Positions 6,101 to 13,427 are shown, counted from the first letter of the stretch. The stretch: 25,261 nucleotides of DNA from a virus (IMGVR_UViG_3300037504_000613:1-25261), one strand, 5' to 3'. Numbers and translations: made by a program. Notes: generated by a model from the letters alone, not told the origin.

Positions 6101-8522
6101 TGGCCGCCGTGCGGATCGTCGCCCCGGTCACCGTGCCAGCCGTGATGGTACCCAGGTCAGCAGCGATAGCCGAGAGCTGGCTCACGCTCATCTCCGTCGC
6201 CGTGATAGTGGAGGCCGCGATCTCGCTGGCGGTGATTGTATCAGCCGCGATCTGGCCCGCGCCAATGGTGTTGGCCGCGATTTGGCTGGCCGTGATAGTG
6301 GAAGCCGCGATCTCATTGGCGGTGATGGTGTCGCTGGCTATCTCGTTGGCCGTGATGGTGCCCGCCGCGATCTCCGTCGCCGTCACCGCGCCCGCATTGA
6401 TTTTCGCCGTCGTCACCGCATTGGCCGCCAGCTCATCCGTATCAATCGCCCCCGCCGCGATCTCCGTCGCCGTCACCGCGCCCGCCGCGATCTCCGAGGC
6501 CGTGATGGTGGAAGCGGCTATCTCATTCGCCGTGATGGTATCGCTGGCGATCTCGTTGGCCGTGATGGTGCCAGCAAAAATCTTCGCCGCTGTCACCGCA
6601 TTGGCCGCCAATTTATCAGTGTCCACCGCCCCATCGGCGATTTTGCCCAGCTCGACCGCCAGATTCGCCAAGCTATCAGTATCCACCGCTCCACTGGCGA
6701 GCTTGGCAGTTTCCACTGCATTATCCGCCAATTTATCAGTGTCCACCGCCCCCTCGGCGATCTTTGCCAGTTCCACGGCATTATCGGCCAGCTTGTCCGT
6801 CAACACCGCGCCATCGCTCAGATCGCCGGATTGAATCTGATCTGCGCTTACCGAGCTGGCAATCTCTACCCAATTGCTGCTGTTGCCGCTGGTATCTACG
6901 GCCCGCACGCGGTACCAATAGCTCGTGCCGATAGTCACCGTGTTGTCGACGAAGAAATTCAGACTGCACGTCGCCAGGTCAGAGTAGGCGCCGCCATTCG
7001 GCTTGCGCTGTATCTCATAGTGTGCCAGGTCGCCCTCGCTGTTGGCATCCCAGGAGAGATGCACGCTCACCGGCGTCGCCACCGCGCTCACGCCAGTGGG
7101 GTCGCTAGGTGCGCTGTTATCCTTCGCCGAGGTGAAGGAGTGCGCCGAGCCGCCGCCATAGTCCCAGTCGCTGTCGTTGCCTACCCAATCGGTGGCCCGC
7201 ACGCGGACATAGTACGTCGTGTTCCCCAGCAGCCCCGCGAACCGCTCGGATCGGTCCCCGCCCGCCGGATGCGTGCGCGTAGTCACATCGCTGCTGAAAT
7301 CCGCCTGCGTGCTCAGCTGCAGCTCGTAGTGGTCCAGGTCGCTATCCGTGACCTCGGACCAGGTGATCTCGGCCCATACGATCTGCTTGCCATCGGCGTC
7401 CTCGCTTACGCCAGTGGAGATGTTCCCCGCGCCCAGCGCGTTCGGCGCGGCGGGCGCGTCGGTGTCGAAGACCGTATCTCCGACTGAGTTGATCTCCGTC
7501 TCCAGCCGCGTCACCTGGATCTGCTGTTGGCGCGCCGTGCGGCTTGGCTCCGGCGGCTCGTCGTTCAGCAGCAGGTGATAACGCCGCTTTTCCCCATCCC
7601 GTCCCAGCACTTTCACGCGCACGCGTCGAATGTAGAAGGAATCGTTGATGCCGTATACCTCATTGACCAGATCTACCTGTTGCCCGGCCCGCAGCCCATC
7701 CTCCTCCGTCCACAGCTCGTACGAAACGCGCGCCGAGCTGTAGCTATCATAGATTGCCTTTCCGCGGTCGGTGACGCCCTGGCTGGTCGTGATCCGCTGG
7801 TCGCGGCTCACGGCGTGCCGCTCGCTGCCATCGTAGCTCGGCGTCCCGGCCGGATACCAGCCGCTGACCTCTTTGCCCAGCACGTAGACCTTCTCAGCGA
7901 GCTTCGAGCCGTACCGGATGCGCTTGAATCCCCCGAAGGGGAACGTGGTCGCGAAGTCGGGCGAGGTGGACAGCCCGAAGCTGGCGTTATTGGCCTCGGT
8001 GTCGAACCAATGAAGGTATTTGTCGTAGTCGACGTAGTACCTCGCCCCGGTGCGGGAAGCCAGGTCGTCCAATATCTCTCGCAGGCTCATACCTGCGTAA
8101 TCAACCGCCTCCATCGACGCATCGAGCGTGGAGACGTGCGTGCTGGCGTCGATGTCGCTGCGGTAGCTGGTGAAGAGCGAGTTCAGGAACGCCGCGTCTG
8201 AGGTGCCCGCCGAGAGACTCTCGCTCTCGACCACGGTCTCATCCAGGAGAATGTTGTAATCGTGGCACGTCACACGCCACGTTTTCGCGACGCCCTCCTG
8301 TCCGTCGTCCGTTTTTGCCACCTCGCCCGCGAAGATCGTCGTGCCATCATCGTCTATGTCGACGGCATCCTTCGCCGCGATGGAGACGGTGCCCGTGTGG
8401 TCGCGCACGTTGAACGAGCAGGTGGCCACGATCTCCGTGCCCACCTCCTCAATGACGATGCTCTCGACGTCGACGTAATCCGTGATGTCGTTGCCCCCGA
8501 CTGTGATGGTCAGTCCTGCCAT
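3120..8522 (-). CDS. giant tail hub / tail fibre fusion protein (receptor-binding)
   Basis: An 1800-residue virion protein. Order: residues 1-350, a beta-rich baseplate/tail-hub domain resembling late-control-D/gp27-type hubs (MAGLTITVGGNDITDY start); about 355-465 and 469-565, two fibronectin-III domains (YYVRVRATDW, YWYRVRAVDT); 571-780, twenty-one ten-residue repeats of the kind xTITAxEIAA; about 930-1060, a galactose-binding-like jelly roll; about 1070-1255, a LamG/concanavalin-like domain ending AALYHSNRP; 1609-1724, fifty-residue repeats with DDDHSQY. It probably joins the tail tip to a carbohydrate-binding fibre. The ATG at 8522 overlaps the upstream stop (TAATG) behind a GGGGAG site. 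Domain borders are approximate; the hub and carbohydrate-binding calls are by pattern only. Confidence 0.82.
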   Translation of the reverse strand: MAGLTITVGGNDITDYVDVESIVIEEVGTEIVATCSFNVRDHTGTVSIAAKDAVDIDDDGTTIFAGEVAKTDDGQEGVAKTWRVTCHDYNILLDETVVESESLSAGTSDAAFLNSLFTSYRSDIDASTHVSTLDASMEAVDYAGMSLREILDDLASRTGARYYVDYDKYLHWFDTEANNASFGLSTSPDFATTFPFGGFKRIRYGSKLAEKVYVLGKEVSGWYPAGTPSYDGSERHAVSRDQRITTSQGVTDRGKAIYDSYSSARVSYELWTEEDGLRAGQQVDLVNEVYGINDSFYIRRVRVKVLGRDGEKRRYHLLLNDEPPEPSRTARQQQIQVTRLETEINSVGDTVFDTDAPAAPNALGAGNISTGVSEDADGKQIVWAEITWSEVTDSDLDHYELQLSTQADFSSDVTTRTHPAGGDRSERFAGLLGNTTYYVRVRATDWVGNDSDWDYGGGSAHSFTSAKDNSAPSDPTGVSAVATPVSVHLSWDANSEGDLAHYEIQRKPNGGAYSDLATCSLNFFVDNTVTIGTSYWYRVRAVDTSGNSSNWVEIASSVSADQIQSGDLSDGAVLTDKLADNAVELAKIAEGAVDTDKLADNAVETAKLASGAVDTDSLANLAVELGKIADGAVDTDKLAANAVTAAKIFAGTITANEIASDTITANEIAASTITASEIAAGAVTATEIAAGAIDTDELAANAVTTAKINAGAVTATEIAAGTITANEIASDTITANEIAASTITASQIAANTIGAGQIAADTITASEIAASTITATEMSVSQLSAIAADLGTITAGTVTGATIRTAASGARVVQDSTDGIRVFNASDVLTAQFDVDGSGQIGSSSYEPITWNAAGEIDKIKANQIDLGDAGIFSEADGLLLLGPNCPITETSWTSLRGQEATISGAFHTVAGPWAGSRAVVVEGATTNEINNPVFENNVTDGWATVGGSAARDTNYAVFGSASCKLTGTATHRSNEFSLANGEAVTVSAYYRGANGMVFIRDTTNNVYRGSFSFSDSDRWRRGSAAWTNNTGGAVDIQIRLYTIDSGDDVWFDGVQMEVSNALSSVCYGDLTWCSWSGAGHNSSSSRTDTAFTMDDLVGVISDNNALTIHVMFQVAYDADGAWPQSGHNYIYDIRGGDSSNRLILIYDSSANKFEGHINGNRLLISAEQSFEAGDWIQIDITLDFSGNAWKMYIQGAIEDSDATSRIAPTLSSFDCGRAYISTLYSNIAVAQLAVFDSILTAEQVAALYHSNRPLADAGAFDTPGIYILDGQFSLATATSGARTQIDVSGWRAWNSSGNAAFALALEDGLSWDGGTLDQNDVQIGRQADNYLLWDESAGTLEMKGSITLTNTITSGDISDVASGADVTADNPQGSDWLTDVSDGTYAMVLSTEISSGHIKLTSDLVADGEWYDYSGVEIDAINGINIYGTDAAFTTRATKGGTIQCKVDSDGAIVAGAGAIKLNATRQTITSSGDSGNYIRWVNEDVTSYGDMFAFANLQETDPTASTNGVFNVGIRHDANNQSNISFHLNQIDFFIQDGGNNRYVMQCTYDYLRLQSVPFRPGTGSSDPTASISDGMIFYRTDTDKMRLRAASAWRNLATEAYADGVDHGGLGGLGDDDHSQYHNDSRANTWHGNLSGAHVTNGDSHDHSDGDGGTIDHGALSGKGDDDHSQYHNDSRANTWHSGLSGSHVTNGNSHNHNGGDGGTIDHGALSGKGDDDHSQYFLASGGRAMSGDIDLNGNVIKNVDKVRLDDVGSSHPSDPSDGVFLYHIATAGGDNSVYVMWGDGKKLKIADYDDAS
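3351..3698 (-). repeat. 150-bp tandem repeats encoding DDDHSQY fibre units
   Basis: Two full 150-bp units (3698-3549, 3548-3399) and a 48-bp partial third (3398-3351), each starting at a DHG codon triplet and holding GDDDHSQY at the same offset. The His/Asp-rich units (also HDHSDGDGG) resemble metal-binding HxH stretches of phage tail-fibre tips. Confidence 0.85.
6183..6812 (-). repeat. 21 tandem 30-bp repeats (ten-residue fibre repeats)
   Basis: Residues 571-780 of the tail protein are an unbroken run of 21 decapeptides with hydrophobic residues at fixed positions (for example STITASEIAA, GAVDTDKLAD). The DNA repeats are diverged, but blocks such as GTITANEIAS-DTITANEIAA recur, showing internal duplication. 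Such runs form elongated trimeric fibre shafts. Confidence 0.85.
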
Positions 8523-8872
8523 TATGCTTGCTCCCCGCTCTCAATCAGCCCCGCGTCCTCGCGTGCCTCCGTGCGCGTCCAGCCGTCGATAGCCACCAGC
8601 GCCTGCCGAATATCGGCCGGTATCTGGTCCAGCGGGACATCCCGCTTGATCTCCCGCGCCGGTAGCTCCCGCACGATCTCGCCCGCCTCATCCACCATAC
8701 GATAGGTGCGCTTGAATCTCAGTAGCGCCGGTCGGGCCTCCTGGGCCACGTACTCCTCGCCCGTCTCCGGGTCCGTCGTCGTGATCTCCTCTTGGGCCGG
8801 ACGAAGCACCATAATCGTCAGCGGCCCGAGCTGCACGTCCGCCGCCGTGATCGTGATTGGATTGAGCACCAT
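8522..8872 (-). CDS. phage tail-associated protein of unknown function
   Basis: A 116-residue protein starting MVLNPITITAADVQLGPLTI, with a beta-rich N-terminal half, a central ITTTDPETGEEYVAQ loop and a helical C-terminus. No family recognised. GGAGG lies 5 nt before the ATG at 8872, and its start immediately follows the tape-measure stop. Its own stop overlaps the start of the hub/fibre gene. Position between tape measure and tail hub suggests a distal-tail or connector role, but that is position-based inference only. Confidence 0.65.
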   Translation of the reverse strand: MVLNPITITAADVQLGPLTIMVLRPAQEEITTTDPETGEEYVAQEARPALLRFKRTYRMVDEAGEIVRELPAREIKRDVPLDQIPADIRQALVAIDGWTRTEAREDAGLIESGEQA

Positions 8873-11113
8873 CTATACCTCCCAGCTCCTCACGCCGCGG
8901 ATATTCAGGATCTCCTCCTGTCGCCGCGCGATCTCCTCGATGTCATCGTAGCTGCGCACGGAGCCACTACCAAAGTGATTGTGGATTTCGTAGCACACGC
9001 CCCCGCCGCCGCCACCCGCGCCCGCCATCGCCATCTGCGGCTGCGCCCCCTGCACACTCAGCGAGGCGCTCAGATCCGGCAGATTGCCGATTGCATCGCC
9101 CACGCCGCGCAGTCCGACCTCGAAGGGCGTCGGGCTGCCCGGGACCAGCCAATCTGGGACAGCATCGGCGATACTATTAAGCCCTTCCTGGAAGGCATCG
9201 CTAAAGAATCGCACCGCGTCCGGCAAATCTTTCAAATCCTCGATCAATTGTGTGGTGAAATCTACCAGCAACTCTAGTGGTTTCAGAGATAATCTCATCA
9301 AAATCCCACTCAATTTTAGGAACGCTTCCACAGCCTTCCCCACGAATTGACCCGCGATCCTGAAGTCCGCCTTAATAGGCTCCATATCATCACTGGTTAA
9401 TCCCAGCGCTTGGCCTAAATCTCGCAATGATTCCAACAAGTCGTTGAATGTGTCGCGCTGAATCAACCTTAGCTCACCAAGCGTTTGCCTCACATCTCGC
9501 CCCATTCCGTCGCGGAATCCGCGCCCGAAATCCGCCACAGCATCCTTAGCCTCGCGTGCTGCTGCCGGGATGTTATTGCGCAACCAATCAACTACATTAC
9601 CAAGGTGCTCATCTGCCAGATTAGAGAACCAGGAGAGGTAAGCGCGTGCAATGCCGATTTTTTCACGAAGCGTGAGGGTCATCTTGCCCCACCATTCATT
9701 CAATACACTCACGGCTTCTGGGATTTTCCCGGCCAGCCAACTTCTCAAATCCTCCGCAACCGGGAAGACATTCTCGCGTACCCACCCCCAAGCAGCCTGT
9801 AATGCCGGAAGTAGCCGCTCTTCCCAGAAAGAAACAAGCGTATCAATCGCTTGTGGTATTTTCTCGGAGAGCCAGGAGCGGAGGCGCTGTGCAACCGGGA
9901 AGACATTCTCGCGTACCCACCCCCAAACAACCTGTAATGCCGGAAGTAGTCGCTCTCCCCAGAACGAAACAAGCGTATCAATCGCCTGTGGTATTTTCTC
10001 GGAGAGCCAAACGCTCAATGATTCAATATGCGGTATAGCCTGATCAACCGCCTCGCCCATCATATCGCCCAGCGGCGCCAGATTCGTCTGTACCGTACGC
10101 CACAGGCGCTCCAGCGCCGGGCCGATGCCCTTCTCCATCGCCTGGCCCGCCGCGTCCGTGGCACCACTCATATTCTCGATAGCGTCCTGGGCCTGGCCTG
10201 CCGCCAGGAACACATCGCCGCCCACGTCCTCCCATTTGCTCCCAAAAAGCGCCGCCCCGGCCTGCGCTTTCAGCGTCTCGCTGTCCACGTCGCCCAGCGC
10301 GCCGGTGATCGTCTCCATCGCATCAGCGACGGTGATCTCCCCGGCCTCGTATTTGGCGTAGAGCTCCTCGCTATTGATGCCAATCGAGTCCAATGCCTGC
10401 ACCGCGCTCTCCTCCGCCGCGCCGAAGCGGATGCCGAACTCGCGGACGCCGTCGGCCACCACGTCGGTGTTATAGGCCCCCTGGTCCAGCCCGGCGTTGA
10501 GCGCCCCCAGCGCCTCCTCGGCCGTGAAGCCCAGCCGCTCGAAGTCTGAGCTGTACTCGCGCACCGTGTCGCCGAAGTCGCCCGCCTGGTTGAGGCCCTC
10601 CTGAAAGCCCTTGGTGATCAGGTCGAAGGCGGCTTCCGAGTTCTCGACCAGGCCAGATTTCACCGCCGCCCCGGCGATGCTCGCACCCTCGGCCACCTCG
10701 ACGCCGAAGGTATCCCGCAGCACCATCGCCCGGCGCGTGCTCTCCTCCAGCGCGTCGCCCTGCTCGCCCAGTACCTGGTTCACGTTGGCCATCGCGTCGG
10801 CGATGCCCTCCACGTTCTCGCCCCAGCCGCTCTCGAAGACATCCAGCGCCTGCGTGCGGAAGTCAGCCATCTCCTCAGCGCTGGCGCCGACCTGCGCCTG
10901 GAAGCGATTCATCGCCTGGTCCGTCGTCTGCGAGAAGCTGAAAGCCTTCCCCGCCACGGCGGCCACCGCGGCACCGGCGGCCGCCAGGCCACCCACCGCC
11001 ACCTTGCCCGCCACGCCGCCCAGGTTGCCCAGCGCGCCGCTGGCCTGCTCCAGCGCGCCGCTGGCCTCATCCCGTGCCTGCAAAATTATCTCTAGTGCTG
11101 CCTGGCTTGCCAT
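8873..11113 (-). CDS. tail tape measure protein
   Basis: A 746-residue protein. The N-terminus (ALEIILQARDEASGALEQ), a Gly/Ala-rich hydrophobic segment (about residues 35-57) and the TP901-type region that follows (TKGFQEGLNQAGDFGDTVRE) are typical of tape measures of long non-contractile tails, which set tail length and enter the host envelope. Residues 369-458 are two near-identical 45-residue units with a degenerate third. The C-terminal 50 residues carry a glycine tract and an IHNHFG motif. By the usual 0.15 nm per residue the tail would be about 110 nm. GAGGAG stands 8 nt before the ATG at 11113. Confidence 0.9.
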   Translation of the reverse strand: MASQAALEIILQARDEASGALEQASGALGNLGGVAGKVAVGGLAAAGAAVAAVAGKAFSFSQTTDQAMNRFQAQVGASAEEMADFRTQALDVFESGWGENVEGIADAMANVNQVLGEQGDALEESTRRAMVLRDTFGVEVAEGASIAGAAVKSGLVENSEAAFDLITKGFQEGLNQAGDFGDTVREYSSDFERLGFTAEEALGALNAGLDQGAYNTDVVADGVREFGIRFGAAEESAVQALDSIGINSEELYAKYEAGEITVADAMETITGALGDVDSETLKAQAGAALFGSKWEDVGGDVFLAAGQAQDAIENMSGATDAAGQAMEKGIGPALERLWRTVQTNLAPLGDMMGEAVDQAIPHIESLSVWLSEKIPQAIDTLVSFWGERLLPALQVVWGWVRENVFPVAQRLRSWLSEKIPQAIDTLVSFWEERLLPALQAAWGWVRENVFPVAEDLRSWLAGKIPEAVSVLNEWWGKMTLTLREKIGIARAYLSWFSNLADEHLGNVVDWLRNNIPAAAREAKDAVADFGRGFRDGMGRDVRQTLGELRLIQRDTFNDLLESLRDLGQALGLTSDDMEPIKADFRIAGQFVGKAVEAFLKLSGILMRLSLKPLELLVDFTTQLIEDLKDLPDAVRFFSDAFQEGLNSIADAVPDWLVPGSPTPFEVGLRGVGDAIGNLPDLSASLSVQGAQPQMAMAGAGGGGGGVCYEIHNHFGSGSVRSYDDIEEIARRQEEILNIRGVRSWEV
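9740..10009 (-). repeat. tandem 135-bp duplication inside the tape measure
   Basis: Copies at 10009-9875 and 9874-9740 are nearly identical in DNA (for example ACATTCTCGCGTACCCACCC recurs exactly 135 bp apart). Each encodes 45 residues, WLSEKIPQAI...WGWVRENVFPVA. The segment that follows (WLAGKIPEAV) is an older, diverged third unit. Confidence 0.9.
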
Positions 11114-11180
11114 CCGCTACTCCTCAAAGAAAACTGTTTACTCCAGTTACCAAATTGGTTCCCACAGTCAAAGCCTGATG

Positions 11181-11189
11181 TGGTATAAT
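11181..11189 (+). promoter_or_regulatory. extended -10 promoter of the rightward 82-residue gene
   Basis: TGGTATAAT is an exact TGnTATAAT extended -10 element; no good -35 is seen at 17 nt. The start point would be near 11196, immediately before the first arm of the long inverted repeat at 11199. It is the only clear promoter inside the late block and faces against it. Confidence 0.55.
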
Positions 11190-11195
11190 TTCGAT

Positions 11196-11353
11196 ACTGA
11201 GATACCAACTCATCGGCAGGGGCGTTTTTGCGTTTCTGGTACAATCGCATACAATTCACCTGTGAGCCCGTGGTGGAATGCGCCCCGTCGAGTTGGTATC
11301 TCCCGGAAGCGCGAAAGCCGCGGGCTCGCGCCATCGAGTAAAGGAGATACCAA
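11196..11353 (+). promoter_or_regulatory. structured leader RNA with two exclusive pairings (riboswitch-like)
   Basis: GAGATACCAACTC (11199-11211) is the perfect complement of GAGTTGGTATCTC (11290-11302). The same central segment (11293-11303) is perfectly complementary over 11 bases to GGAGATACCAA (11343-11353), which contains the ribosome binding site and ends at the GTG start. The first pairing encloses an inner stem (GGGGCG 11219-11224 with CGCCCC 11281-11286) and two small hairpins (about 11229-11249 and 11254-11279). The second encloses a strong GC hairpin (11309-11331, GCGCGA...TCGCGC). This has the logic of a translational on/off switch. It matches no riboswitch class I can recognise. 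Confidence 0.55.
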
Positions 11354-11602
11354 GTGAAGACCCGTAGCATCGATCCGAGCCTCGTCACCGTCGAGCTCAC
11401 TGCTCACGAGTGCGACCTCATCGCCCGCGCCCTCTACACCTACACCGACCGCGCGGTCGAAACTGAAGCTCAACTGAGCCAGATCCAATCCCTCTCCGAT
11501 TCCTTCGAGCTCGCCTCCATCCTCGCCACCGCCCTCTCCTACCTGCCGCCGGATACCATCGAGCACCTCCGCGAAGAGATGAAGGTCTCCATCCTCGCCT
11601 AA
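11354..11602 (+). CDS. small protein of unknown function, lone rightward gene in the late block
   Basis: An 82-residue protein with a GTG start at 11354, preceded by AAGGAG at 7 nt. The sequence (LTAHECDLIARALYTYTDRA, then a helical region ending LPPDTIEHLREEM) looks like a soluble helical protein. Strong use of C-ending codons supports coding, as in neighbouring genes. No family recognised. It is the only gene between 2475 and 25070 on the plus strand, has its own promoter and a folded leader, and is followed by a hairpin, so it behaves like an independently expressed 'moron' active in the lysogen or under a specific signal. An antisense effect on the tape-measure transcript is also possible. 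Confidence 0.65.
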   Translation: MKTRSIDPSLVTVELTAHECDLIARALYTYTDRAVETEAQLSQIQSLSDSFELASILATALSYLPPDTIEHLREEMKVSILA

Positions 11603-11610
11603 CCCCACCG

Positions 11611-11656
11611 CCTGGTCATCCTTCGCTTGCACTAGCAAAGCCGAGGGGTGACCAGG
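11611..11656. terminator. hairpin following the rightward gene
   Basis: CCTGGTCA (11611-11618) pairs with TGACCAGG (11649-11656), with an imperfect inner stem (TTGC/GCAA). It starts 9 nt after the TAA. No T-run follows, so it may be a weak terminator or a member of the dispersed CATCCTTCG-type palindromes also seen at 12303, 12352 and 19390. Confidence 0.4.
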
Positions 11657-11657
11657 C

Positions 11658-11685
11658 CCTACTCCCTACTCCCTACTCCCTATCC
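11658..11685. repeat. TACTCCC heptamer tandem repeat
   Basis: About four tandem copies of TACTCCC (GGGAGTA on the late-gene strand) lie directly at the stop of the frameshifted chaperone extension. It is one of several such arrays in the late block. Confidence 0.85.
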
Positions 11686-12259
11686 CATCCTCGTCCGTGC
11701 CTCTCGCGCCTTCCGCCGCTCCCGCTGCACGATGGACCGCTTCTGCAAATACGCCTTGATGTCGCGCACCACCCAGGCTGGCGTGCGCATTAGCTCCTCC
11801 CACGTCCAGCCCAGCTCCAGGCACACCACGATGTCCGGGTCCAGCGGCAGCGCGCTATTCCTTCGTAGCGCCGTCTCCAGATCGACCTCGAAAGGATTCC
11901 TGCTCGTCCTCCGTCCGCTGGCGGCGCGGGTTCAAGTCGTTGATCGCCGAGAGGATGAAGTCCGCGTCTTGCTCCGTCAATTGCTCGATGGCCTGGCGCG
12001 TCACCCGGATCGGCTCGCCCTCCTCGTCCGTCCAGGCCACAATACCCCGCTCCAGAATCGCCAGATTCATCCGGTCGATCTGGAAGTCGGCCACTGCGTC
12101 CTCCTCGGACGCGCCCGGTTTCATCCCCATCGCCACCGTCTGCCCGGCCAGCCACTGCCGGTCGCCGTAGGCGAATTTCTTGATCGTGCAGGTCTCTTTT
12201 TCGCCCCACCAGGGCGCTTGTATCGTCTTCCTCTGCGAATCATCCACAAACCTTGGCAT
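11680..12259 (-). CDS. tail assembly chaperone, frameshifted long form (gpGT-like)
   Basis: The short-form frame can shift +1 at TTT-C (11893-11890: UUU to UUC, with CGA next in the zero frame), giving 123 + 69 = 192 residues. The extension reads EVDLETALRR..., with GWTWEELMRTPAWVVRDIK and a basic tail QRERRKAREART, a pattern typical of the second part of tail chaperones. It has no plausible start of its own before its conserved part, and the two frames overlap for about 75 nt (T-frame TGA near 11932, zero-frame TAG at 11855). Location between tail tube and tape measure is exactly where lambda G/GT-type pairs sit. A -2 shift gives the same frame; an assembly indel is the main alternative. Confidence 0.7.
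11855..12259 (-). CDS. tail assembly chaperone, short form (gpG-like)
   Basis: A 134-residue protein starting MPRFVDDSQRKTIQAP, with KKFAYGDRQWLAGQTV and VTRQAIEQLTEQDADFILSA, typical of phage tail assembly chaperones that coat the tape measure during tail assembly and are not kept in the virion. GGGGAG precedes the ATG at 12259. The last 11 residues (after Phe123) are replaced in the frameshifted long form. It follows the tail tube gene, as in most siphoviruses. Confidence 0.75.
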   Translation of the reverse strand: MPRFVDDSQRKTIQAPWWGEKETCTIKKFAYGDRQWLAGQTVAMGMKPGASEEDAVADFQIDRMNLAILERGIVAWTDEEGEPIRVTRQAIEQLTEQDADFILSAINDLNPRRQRTEDEQESFRGRSGDGATKE

Positions 12260-12302
12260 AATCTCCCCTTTCCGCTCTCTACGTGCCTCTCAGAGAATCT
12301 AC

Positions 12303-12386
12303 TAGCCATCCTGAGCCTGTCGAAGGATGGCCCTACTCCCTACTTCCTACCTAGCCATCCTGAGCCTGTCGAAGGATGGCCCTACT
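12303..12386. repeat. two copies of a CCATCCT...AGGATGG palindrome with heptamers
   Basis: The 34-bp sequence TAGCCATCCTGAGCCTGTCG... with inverted ends CCATCCT/AGGATGG occurs at 12303-12336 and again at 12352-12385, separated by TACTCCC/TTCCTAC heptamers. It fills the gap between the tail tube and chaperone genes. Close relatives lie at 19390-19423 and 20669-20695. The same kind of palindrome is common in bacterial chromosomes. Confidence 0.85.
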
Positions 12387-12395
12387 CCAGCCGTT

Positions 12396-13427
12396 CTACG
12401 TCGGCAACGCACTCAGGCTATTCAGCAGCGCCACCTCAAACAACTTCGCGTAGGAGCTGTTGTACACGCTGTACGCCGTCACCTCGAATGTGCTGGCGCC
12501 CTCGTCCTCACCCCAGGACGGCCAGGCCTCGTATCGCACCGCCTGGTCAAGCTGCAAATACGGCGGGTTGTCCTGCCCGCTGTCGAGCTCCGTCTGTCCA
12601 TTGAGCTCGATGCGCATCAGGCGCGTGCTGCGGCTCTTGTAGTGCCCTTCCTCCGTGTCGGCGTCACTGTTGTACCGGTAGGTCAGCGAGAGCTCCACCG
12701 CCTTCGGGCTTTCCGTCACAGAGCCATAGCTCAAATCCCCGTCGGCGGTGTAGAACGCTGCGAACCTCGTGTTCAGCGTCCAGGTGAATCCGCGCAGCAG
12801 ACCCGTCTTCTGCGTGCTGCCCATCGTGCCACCGCTGTCATCGATGTAGAATTTCGCCAGGTTGAACGGCGCGCGCTGCACGCTCTGCACGCTCAACCCG
12901 CCCGTGAACGATATGTCCGTCTTCTTGTCGCCCACGATGTCGAGGCTAAACTGACAAACCTCGTTCGGCGCCCCGCTGATCTCCAGGTTGGCGCCGAAAC
13001 AGTAGGCCATCTCCCAGGCCTGCGTGTTGTCGCCGTATTCAAACGTAAATGTGTCGATGCCGTTGGCCTGATCCGGCGTGTTGGCGCTCGTCACCGCCGG
13101 TGCTATCGTCCATTTGTACGCATTCGGCTCGTTGGTCGCGTCCGGCTGCGTCGGCGTGATGTTGCCTCTGATGCTCATCAGCAGCGCCCACAGGATGTGG
13201 CGGAAATTCAGATCCCCCGTCCACGTGGCCACGGCCTTCTCGCTCACGAACTCGTCATCCTCAAAGTACTGCGCCAGCGAGTTCCGCTCCTCCTCCGGCC
13301 GGTGGAGCTCGTACTCATCCTCCCAGGTGCTCATCGTGCCCAGCAGAATCTCCGTCGCCACCTCGGTCGTCCCCGGCGTGTCCTCAGCGTTGCTCACCTG
13401 AATCTTTCGAAAAGCCTCTAATCCCAT
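12396..13427 (-). CDS. major tail tube protein
   Basis: A 343-residue, beta-rich protein beginning MGLEAFRKIQVSNAEDTPGT. The AED-P/GT start, WTGDLNFRHILWALLMSIRG and FEYGDNTQAWEMAYCFGANLEISG are typical of siphovirus tail tube proteins that stack as rings around the tape measure. GGAGGAG lies just before the ATG at 13427, one base after the upstream stop, so it is tightly coupled to the zinc/HhH gene. Placement before the chaperone pair and tape measure supports the call. At 343 residues it is longer than many tube proteins, which may reflect an extra surface domain. Confidence 0.8.
   Translation of the reverse strand: MGLEAFRKIQVSNAEDTPGTTEVATEILLGTMSTWEDEYELHRPEEERNSLAQYFEDDEFVSEKAVATWTGDLNFRHILWALLMSIRGNITPTQPDATNEPNAYKWTIAPAVTSANTPDQANGIDTFTFEYGDNTQAWEMAYCFGANLEISGAPNEVCQFSLDIVGDKKTDISFTGGLSVQSVQRAPFNLAKFYIDDSGGTMGSTQKTGLLRGFTWTLNTRFAAFYTADGDLSYGSVTESPKAVELSLTYRYNSDADTEEGHYKSRSTRLMRIELNGQTELDSGQDNPPYLQLDQAVRYEAWPSWGEDEGASTFEVTAYSVYNSSYAKLFEVALLNSLSALPT

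Noticed and set aside
5607-7487. A 626-codon open frame on the plus strand opposite the tail gene
   Set aside because: It is antisense to the fibre repeats, whose Ala/Thr/Ile-rich codons leave the complement free of stops; Arg/His/Pro-rich composition and no ribosome site.
11210-11638. A 142-codon minus-strand frame opposite the rightward 82-residue gene
   Set aside because: Low-complexity Gly/Glu-rich shadow frame with no ribosome site; C-ending codon use supports the plus-strand gene instead.
11790-12209. A 139-codon minus-strand frame overlapping the tail chaperone
   Set aside because: It is the third frame, neither the chaperone nor its frameshifted extension; Arg/Gly/Asp-rich shadow.
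12303-12386. Repeated palindromes as insertion sequence ends
   Set aside because: The copies are 34 bp, directly repeated with no transposase or target duplication between them; better explained as dispersed palindromic repeats.
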